From: Ectocarpus siliculosus
Lineage: Eukaryota > Sar > Phaeophyceae > Ectocarpales > Ectocarpaceae
Assembly (NCBI GenBank): GCA_000310025.1
Contig: FN648783.1
Coordinates: 12,740 to 39,288, forward strand
Length of the DNA stretch: 26,549 nt
Reading direction: 5' to 3'
Shown here: positions 20,501 to 26,549 of the stretch, piece after piece
Layout: each line of letters opens with the position of its first letter
How positions within the stretch are numbered: the stretch's first letter is position 1
Translations under genes and position numbers: made by a program
The notes under the pieces: model-generated
What the model was told of the DNA's origin: nothing
Seen by the model: only the letters and a program-made list of their open reading frames with translations
Database searches by the model: none

Positions 20501-20605
20501 TGTCATGTCCATGATGACGTGGTGCCCCGAGCGAGTATGGCTCGGTAGGGACTCGCAAACCATCACCCCTCCCCGAGTTTGAGCATCAGCTTCGGCCCCC
20601 TGTGA

Positions 20606-21469
20606 GGGCCGGTCTTAACGAAGGAATCGGTTCTCGATTTCACGTCCCGATTTGATTATAAGACCACAAGATCCAAAGAACTCTCTTGTTGATTGGCTAA
20701 AAGTTCTGGAACCCGTGGAATCTTTAGGGCTTATAATCGGATCCCCCCTCTCCAAATCGGGAATAACAAAAAAAAGGTAAAATGATTTAATCGGATCCCG
20801 ATTTGGGTGAAACGAAACCAACTTCGAACATTAGCGGTCCAGTCGACGGCAAGTGACGCACTGACGCAAAGAAAGTAGTGCCGTGGCAAGGCGCCACACC
20901 AAGCCGCAACACCAATCCAGCACGGAGTGCGCACAGGCACACCCACGGTGGGGCACCTTGTTGCGCAAGAGCAGTAGAGGAAGAATGTCCTATTCGCAAG
21001 GCGGGGGGCATGACCAGGAGAATCACCAGCATCTGGTCCCGAAAACAAACGTGTGTGGGATGTATGTGTTGGTCTGTGGGGCAATCTCCCGTGGGTTGTC
21101 GAACTTCAAATGCACAGACGAATTGGCGGCTTTCCGTCGGACGAGGGTCGATTCAAAGTGTCACATGCATAGACATCGTGTCAGTACCACACAGAGGCCA
21201 TGTACGCGTTTGGTGTGTGCTTCTCGGGAGCGATAGCTCCCCATGTGGTGTGGCCACGTCATAGCAGTACGTCACAACAGCAATTTGGCAGTTGGCAAGC
21301 GGCGGACCTCTCGGGTTGTTCGTGGTGGACTGCAGAGATTCGTTTCCATGTGGCAGATCTCCCGTTAAGACACACAGGCCATTTCTGTCCGGATATGGCT
21401 AGATCCGACTCTCGCATTCTTATAATCAAATTCGAAATCGAGAACCGATTCCTTCGTTAAGACCGGCCC
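20606..21469. mobile_element. 864-bp MITE with 36-bp perfect TIRs and TGA duplication
   Basis: The left end (20606-20641) starts gggccggtcttaacgaagga; the right end (21434-21469) is its exact reverse complement over 36 bases. After a 6-base difference the arms pair again for about 14 bases (gatttgattataaga on the left, aatttgattataaga on the right). TGA lies directly outside both ends (20603-20605 and 21470-21472), a 3-bp target-site duplication. GG-starting TIRs and a 3-bp duplication fit PIF/Harbinger-type non-autonomous elements, although TGA is not the usual TWA. Open frames inside show no transposase motifs. Confidence 0.88.
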
Positions 21470-21479
21470 TGACGGACAA

Positions 21480-21725
21480 GAAGACCGGAAATTGTCTCGC
21501 CATCCAAAAAACAGTTGGCCGGTTGAAAAAAAGAGGGTTCGGTCCGCCGAAGATTTTGTTTTTATGTTTCCCTGCCGACAAATATCCTCGGCTGCGGCAG
21601 TGCAAATCTCATGGCGCCTCAAGTACGGTTCCGAAGGGAATTGCAAATCACGACGCCTCCCCGACTTTGAGTATAGCTTCCACCTCCTGCGGTTGATAAG
21701 ACCGACGTCAAACCCTAGATTTTGT
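21480..21725 (-). repeat. Partial inverted relative of the copy B right end (D)
   Basis: gttggccggttgaaaaaaag, and gcctccccgactttgagtat followed by agcttccacc, correspond in reverse order to 23800-23970. A 233-codon minus-strand frame (22066-21365) crosses this block and the MITE end. It matches nothing I recognise and is probably repeat-derived. Confidence 0.5.
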
Positions 21726-22228
21726 CCGCCTGTGTCGCCATGTCGTCGCCATCCACGAACAGCAATTGGAGAGTCACAACAAAGAGGGTCCGCTTCGCCA
21801 CCAAGAAAACACTTTTTTTTTTCGATTCCATACATGTATCGGGCATAGCTGTGGTTGAGCTTGAGGGATATAGGGTCTACGGCAGCCACGGGTCGGACGC
21901 ACACCACTGGCCCTGGTTTGTCGCCAATAATGAGAAAGTAGCGGGAGGGAGAGAAATTCTCTATTCTTGAGATTGTTGAAAGCAAGCCGACGAATATCGT
22001 CGGCGTTGCTAGTCCCAAGCTTTTTATTTTTATTTTAGTCGCGTGTTGCGCGTGTGCTGACACCACGAACGGGAAGGACCTTAATTAGCCGACACACTAC
22101 GCAATAATGGTCGTGATGGACGCGGGTACGCAATAAAAAAACAACACATACATCCGATCCTCGGGAAACACGAAATGCAACGTCTACATACACACTGTAT
22201 GTCCCTTGTGTGTCTGTCCCTTTAACAC

Positions 22229-22390
22229 GGTACGTACTGCTTTTGCCTACCACTCTCGTCCTCTCGTCCGCATCAACAACAAACAATGCAACTTGCCGCA
22301 CAACAAGAGCCATCCCTGCAGGAAAAGCTGTACAAACAAGCAAAAAGCAGCTCCTGCTGCTGTGAACTGCTGCTGTATGTACCATTTTTC
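22229..22390 (+). repeat. Dispersed repeat, E1
   Basis: Starts ggtacgtactgcttttgcct and runs through ctctcgtcctctcgtccgca to aaaagcagctcctgctg...tgtatgtacc. The same order is found at 25529-25670 on the same strand with small indels. Confidence 0.75.
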
Positions 22391-22689
22391 AGCACGAACG
22401 AACAACAGATACAGCACAGGCGAAGGAGCTGAGTCTGCCTGTCTGTGTCTGCGTCGGCGTGAGTAGGGGTGAGTGTGAGGTATCGATAGAGTAACGACAG
22501 GATGTTTCTTTATTTTTATTCTTCTTAATATGACACAACGAATCCATCTCCATCATAGAAAAGAGTCTGAGACAGATTAGCAATGAATTCATTGTGTATG
22601 GCATCTCGACGAGTATCGTCGCGTTGCCTGTCTGAAGCTTTCGATTTTTGCAGCGGGTAACAATCAAGGTAGACACCAAGAAGACGCCC

Positions 22690-23960
22690 GATGAGCACAC
22701 AGGAACCGGGGGACCCCAAAAAACAAAGCATGAAAAACAAAAGAGAGAAAGAAGCGAGAACAAACGAGCCAGACGCGACAGGCTTCAGGGAGGAGGCAAA
22801 AGAGCGCATAGAAGAAAAGCACCGTCGCCGCTCGCTCCGGACGGCTGGAAACTCTCACATAGCACTACATATGGAGCAAATATTAGGTAGGGCCCAAGTT
22901 CATTGCTTGGCATAACGCCCATCGCTTCACATGCAGCAGCCGGATGCACGGGTAGCCTCTTACTCAGCAAAAAGCGAAACGACTGCGGTTGGTTGACGTT
23001 CGATGTTGTTGGGACCCTACCGGCGAAAGGCGAGAGAGAGAGAAAGAGAGGTAGACAAAAAGAAGAGAGCGGAGAGAAGACAAGGCATTGACTCTCTCGA
23101 GAAGAGAAGGCATTGACTCTCTCGAGAAGACACTCACTCTCGTCCCTCTAGCCCGCCGCAGGCTGTCAGACATGATGTCACGTTGTGTATCGAACGGCGA
23201 TATCCGATGTCGGCTCAGCAACAGCAAACAAGCACAACAACAAACAAAGTCGCCGTGTGCGAGCTGTGGACTATCTTGCTGTAGGAAGTGAGAACTAAAA
23301 AGAGCACGACTACACAGCACCACGGACGAACTATTATCGCAATACGCTTGCCGTCCGCCATAGATGCGCACCGCTGCACGAACGAGCTGTTGGTTATCAT
23401 ACCTCACTACGTAGTATCTAAGATTGTGCTGCCATCTACCTTACTTATCGCTCAAATTACGACTACGCAGCAGACTCAAGGCAAGGAAGCAACACGCGTG
23501 CCGATGCATACCACCCATGCATGCAGCAAAACAAAAAAAGGCGGACCGTCTGTTGTTGTTTGTCTCTTCACCTAACCGTGCTGCCGACAACGGCACTGGG
23601 AAAAAGTAGGAGACGCGCATCGCCTACGCGAGCAACGCGTGCAGCCCAAAACAACAGAGACGATAACCTTACGACCTTTCTTTTCAGCACATTCCGAGCA
23701 TATACTGCAGCAACCGCAAGTAAGTATGTGTACAGCAGCAGCCGCATGTCGTGTACAACAACGGTCACTCAGGAAGAAAATCACAATAACAAACGCAAAA
23801 AAAACAAAGGTGGTGGCGCGCAGCACGCAGGACCCTCTTTCGCTGTTCATCAACCGGCCATTCCCATGGCGAAACAGACAAGGTACAGCCGTGAAGGCCG
23901 ACTCTTGCTGGCCCCAGGAGGCGGAAGCTGCTCAAACTCGGGGACGGGTCATGATTTGCG
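22690..23960 (+). repeat. Dispersed repeat, copy B
   Basis: The most complete copy. Shared words with copy C include gccagacgcgacaggcttca, agcctcttactcagcaa, gacgttcgatgttgttggga, accacggacgaactatt and cagagacgataacctta. It contains a local duplication (aaggcattgactctctcgag at about 23082 and again 25 bases later). No coding function is recognised, and frames in the three copies are not conserved. Confidence 0.8.
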
Positions 23961-23994
23961 ATTGATTCCTCACCGAACGGATATCGAACGATGA

Positions 23995-24305
23995 CACTAC
24001 TGTTTCAATTGGCTTCAGAAAAGCTTCAAAATTAATTGTGAAACTTGCAGAGTCATAGAAATGGCAAGTAAACACCCCGTTCCAAAGAATATCTGTCGTT
24101 GATTTTTATTGACTTGCGGACCTTTCGGGGCAGTTTGTTTTTGCGTACCTCTTTAGGGTAAGTTAGCCTGTGACCACGGGAATCGACCGCGTCAAGTGTT
24201 GGATCAGTAAGGACATATGAAGGTACTGGGTAGAGAGAGATCGGAACGGTTTTTAATGCGAAGACAACAACAACAACAATATTTAAAACTGAACTAATGG
24301 GTGGT
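23995..24305. other. Spacer between repeat copies B and C
   Basis: AT-rich sequence with a (CAA)n run at about 24265-24280. No gene or shared repeat is seen. Confidence 0.4.
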
Positions 24306-24309
24306 GGGC

Positions 24310-25425
24310 GGATGACCGGCGGACCCCAAAAAGCAAGCTGAAAAATATAATATAGACTATGTTAAGAAAAAAAAGAAAAAAAAAAGAAGGGACGACAAAG
24401 ACAAGTGAGCCAGACGCGACAGGCTTCAGGGAGGTGGCAAAAGAGAGCATACGAAAACCACCGTCGCCGCTCTGAACCGCTGGAAGCTGTCACATAGCAC
24501 AGCATGCAGCAAACAGTATAGACTAGGGGCCATGCCCCCGTTGCTTCAAGTAAAGAGGCAGCGCCCATCGCCTCACATACAGCAGCCGGGTACGTACTCC
24601 ACAAATAGCCTCTTACTCAGCAAGAAGCAAAACGATTGCGGTTGACGTTCGATGTTGTTGGGACCCCAACGGCGATAATAATAGGCGAGAGAGACAGGTG
24701 CTACTACTACGTAGACCAACAGAAGAAAGCGTAGAGAAGGCATTAATTAACTCTCGAGACCCTAACCCTAACCCTAACCCTAACCCTACCCGAAGACACT
24801 CACTCTCGTCCCTGTGGCCCACCGCAGGCTGTAACGAACGGCGACATCCGATGTGCGCTCCGCAACAACAAACGCAACAAACCAAATATAGTCGCCGTTT
24901 CCGAACTAACTGTGGAGACTCTCTTTCATCACTTGTGGTATGAAGTATGAAGTGACAACGAAATAGAAAATGATGACGAGAAGCACCACGGACGAACTAT
25001 TTTCTCAATACGCTTGCCGTCGCGATAGACGCGCACCGTTCCACGAACGACCAGTTGTCAAACCTCACTACGCAAATAAGATTGTCCTGCCATCTACCCC
25101 TTATCGCTCAAATTACGACTACGCAGCACACTAAAGGTAAGTAAGGCAGCAACACGCTTGCGATGCTTTACCACCCATCCATGCATGTAAGGGAAGAAAA
25201 AAAAAACTATGGCGGACCGTCTGTTGTCTGTATCTTCAACCGTGCTGCCGTTGCTTTTCTTCATGGATATCGGCACAGAGAAAAAATGAGGAATGCGCAT
25301 CTCCTACGCGAGCACGGCGTGCAGCCCAAGCGACAGAGACGATAACCTTATGACCTTTGCAGCATCTTCCGAGCATAACAGCAGCCACCGCATGTGTACA
25401 ACGGTCACTATAGTCACAAAATCAC
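24310..25425 (+). repeat. Dispersed repeat, copy C
   Basis: Colinear with copy B at 22690-23790, from the ggaccccaaaaa motif to caacggtcact. It carries an extra 32-base telomere-type tract at 24760-24791 that the other copies lack. Confidence 0.8.
24760..24791. repeat. Interstitial telomeric repeat
   Basis: Four CCCTAA units, then CCCTACCC. The flanks ctctcgaga and gaagacactcactctcgtcc are contiguous in copy B (23119-23145) and, in the inverted sense, nearly so in copy A. The tract is therefore an insertion into copy C. Confidence 0.9.
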
Positions 25426-25528
25426 TGGTTATCGCCCCACAGCGAGCGATAGCTGCTCAAACGACTGTGAGAGGTCTTGAAATCGTCTCAGCTACCCAGA
25501 ACTGCTGGTAGTTGCCGGAGATTTGCAG
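25423..25528 (+). repeat. 106-bp direct repeat F, copy 1
   Basis: Starts actggttatcgccccacagc and ends near tttgcag. It recurs at 25932-26036 with only a few differences, including gtctcagctacccagaactg. Confidence 0.92.
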
Positions 25529-25670
25529 GTACGTACTGCTTTTGCCTACCACTCTCGTCCTCTCGTCCGCACATCAACAACAACAATAAATGCTAATTTT
25601 CGCACCACAAAAGAGCCATGCAGAAAGCTGCAACAACAGAACAAAAGCAGCTCCTGCTGTATGTACACAG
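25529..25670 (+). repeat. Dispersed repeat, E2
   Basis: Second copy of the 22229-22390 block. It follows repeat F copy 1 directly. It is shorter, having lost one of the gctgctg-rich segments. Confidence 0.75.
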
Positions 25671-25728
25671 AATGTCCAGCTGTGTGCTGAGGTCGGTCAG
25701 CATCTCGAGAGAAGCGTGGCCAGCAAGC

Positions 25729-25853
25729 AAGGCTTGGCGCGGGCGGCGAAAAAAAGAAGACGACTCTATATAAAAAGATCTGTAAAAAAGAAGGCTTGGC
25801 GCGGGCGGCGAAAAAAATGAAGACGACTCTAATACAAAAAGATCTATAAAAAG
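25729..25853 (+). repeat. 62-bp tandem duplication
   Basis: aaggcttggcgcgggcggcg starts at 25729 and 25791. Each unit continues with an A run, gaagacgactcta and aaaaagatct, so there are two units with small indels. Confidence 0.9.
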
Positions 25854-25931
25854 AGGACCCTCAACGACAAGTCAACCAATCTGGTCGTTCCGATGTGACG
25901 ATGTAACGCAGATCTTCTTGTCGACGGAGAA

Positions 25932-26036
25932 ACTGGTTATCGCCCCACAGCAAGCGATAGCTGCTCAAACGACTGTGAGAGGTCTTGAAATCGTCTCAGC
26001 TACCCAGAACTGCTGGTAGTTCTCGGAGGTTCGCAG
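25932..26036 (+). repeat. 106-bp direct repeat F, copy 2
   Basis: Direct match to 25423-25528 with a few substitutions. Intervening sequence holds E2 and the 62-bp duplication, so F may mark the edges of a small inserted or duplicated segment. Confidence 0.92.
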
Positions 26037-26549
26037 TGTGGGCTGAGATCGGCCTTTTCGACCCGGTCGGGCAAGGGGTCCGCTATGCTACTGAAAACTC
26101 CACAGACGGAAAAAAAAGACTTTTGATCGACTGAGACCCAAGCTAGAGCTTGGGAATGAGTCCCGGGTGCGTCGCATCTGGTGAGGGAGGTATTCATCCA
26201 GCTCTTTCTTCTTCTCGATCATTTGCACAGACCGCCTGCCGTTTCCCACAAGGGAGACTTCCACCGCCGGCGGGGGGTCTGCCTCCGCCCGCCGGGCCGT
26301 CAGAAGGTCCGAATTCGAGGGCAGGGCTTTGCTGACGTGCACTTGTGTGCATGGGTTTTGGTCGAACCGCCCAGCCATTTTCGGGTTGGGGAAAGAAAAA
26401 CCGCGTACTCCTCCGGGGGGTGAGTAGCCAAGATCGGGTGCACCCGGTGGAAAGGCGGTCAAGGTCGGGTAGGGGCGGGCGTCGGCCAATCAGATGGTGG
26501 CATGCGGCCGCTCCCAGCAGCATCTTGTAGGGGTACCCGATTATGGCCG
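26037..26549. other. No recognisable gene
   Basis: GC-richer DNA with overlapping short frames on both strands (up to 133 codons) and no motif I can name. Confidence 0.4.

Noticed and set aside
21365-22066. 233-codon minus-strand frame as a gene
   Set aside because: It runs through the MITE terminal repeat and repeat fragment D and shows no known motif.

Overview
The window is eukaryotic nuclear DNA. The open frames that look real are cut by GT-AG introns of about 200-840 bp. Operons and bacterial signals are absent, and microsatellites, satellites and short CCCTAA (TTAGGG-type) telomere-like tracts are present. An alga or other protist, perhaps a stramenopile such as a brown alga, would fit the composition, intron style and transposon content, but nothing here fixes the species. 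Long G/C runs at the window start and on both sides of a 482-base N gap (15608-16089) suggest the assembly stalls at G tracts.

Left part (1-5200): a plus-strand, multi-exon, damaged gene. It starts with an EXO1/FEN1-type (XPG/Rad2 family) 5'-nuclease domain, followed by a SAP-like DNA-binding motif spread over three exons, an acidic linker and a SWIM zinc finger. Phase-consistent introns support it as one gene. At least three frame changes and one in-frame TGA suggest decay, or sequence error. I do not recognise this domain order as a standard cellular repair gene. SAP and SWIM domains are common in transposon proteins.

Middle (5200-15600): diverged satellite-like repeats (5380-7320, period about 241 bp where clearest), then DNA with little recognisable coding content. 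An uncharacterised gene is proposed at 12182-14042 from three phase-0 exons. A tandem 88-bp satellite (15169-15520) runs up to the gap.

Right part (16090-26549): mobile-element territory. A minus-strand gene (16856 to about 19373) joins a THAP-like zinc finger and coiled coil, across an 842-bp GT-AG intron holding a GA microsatellite, to an HTH plus DDE_Tnp_4 (IS5/PIF-Harbinger-like) transposase. It has two single-base frameshifts, and one THAP zinc cysteine is a serine. Beyond it lie three copies of a roughly 1-1.3 kb repeat (A inverted; B and C direct), a complete 864-bp MITE with perfect 36-bp terminal inverted repeats and a TGA target duplication, a precise telomere-repeat insertion inside copy C, and further short duplicated blocks.

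The two recognisable genes could be parts of one type of mobile element, a transposase plus a nuclease/SAP/SWIM accessory protein. That link is inference.
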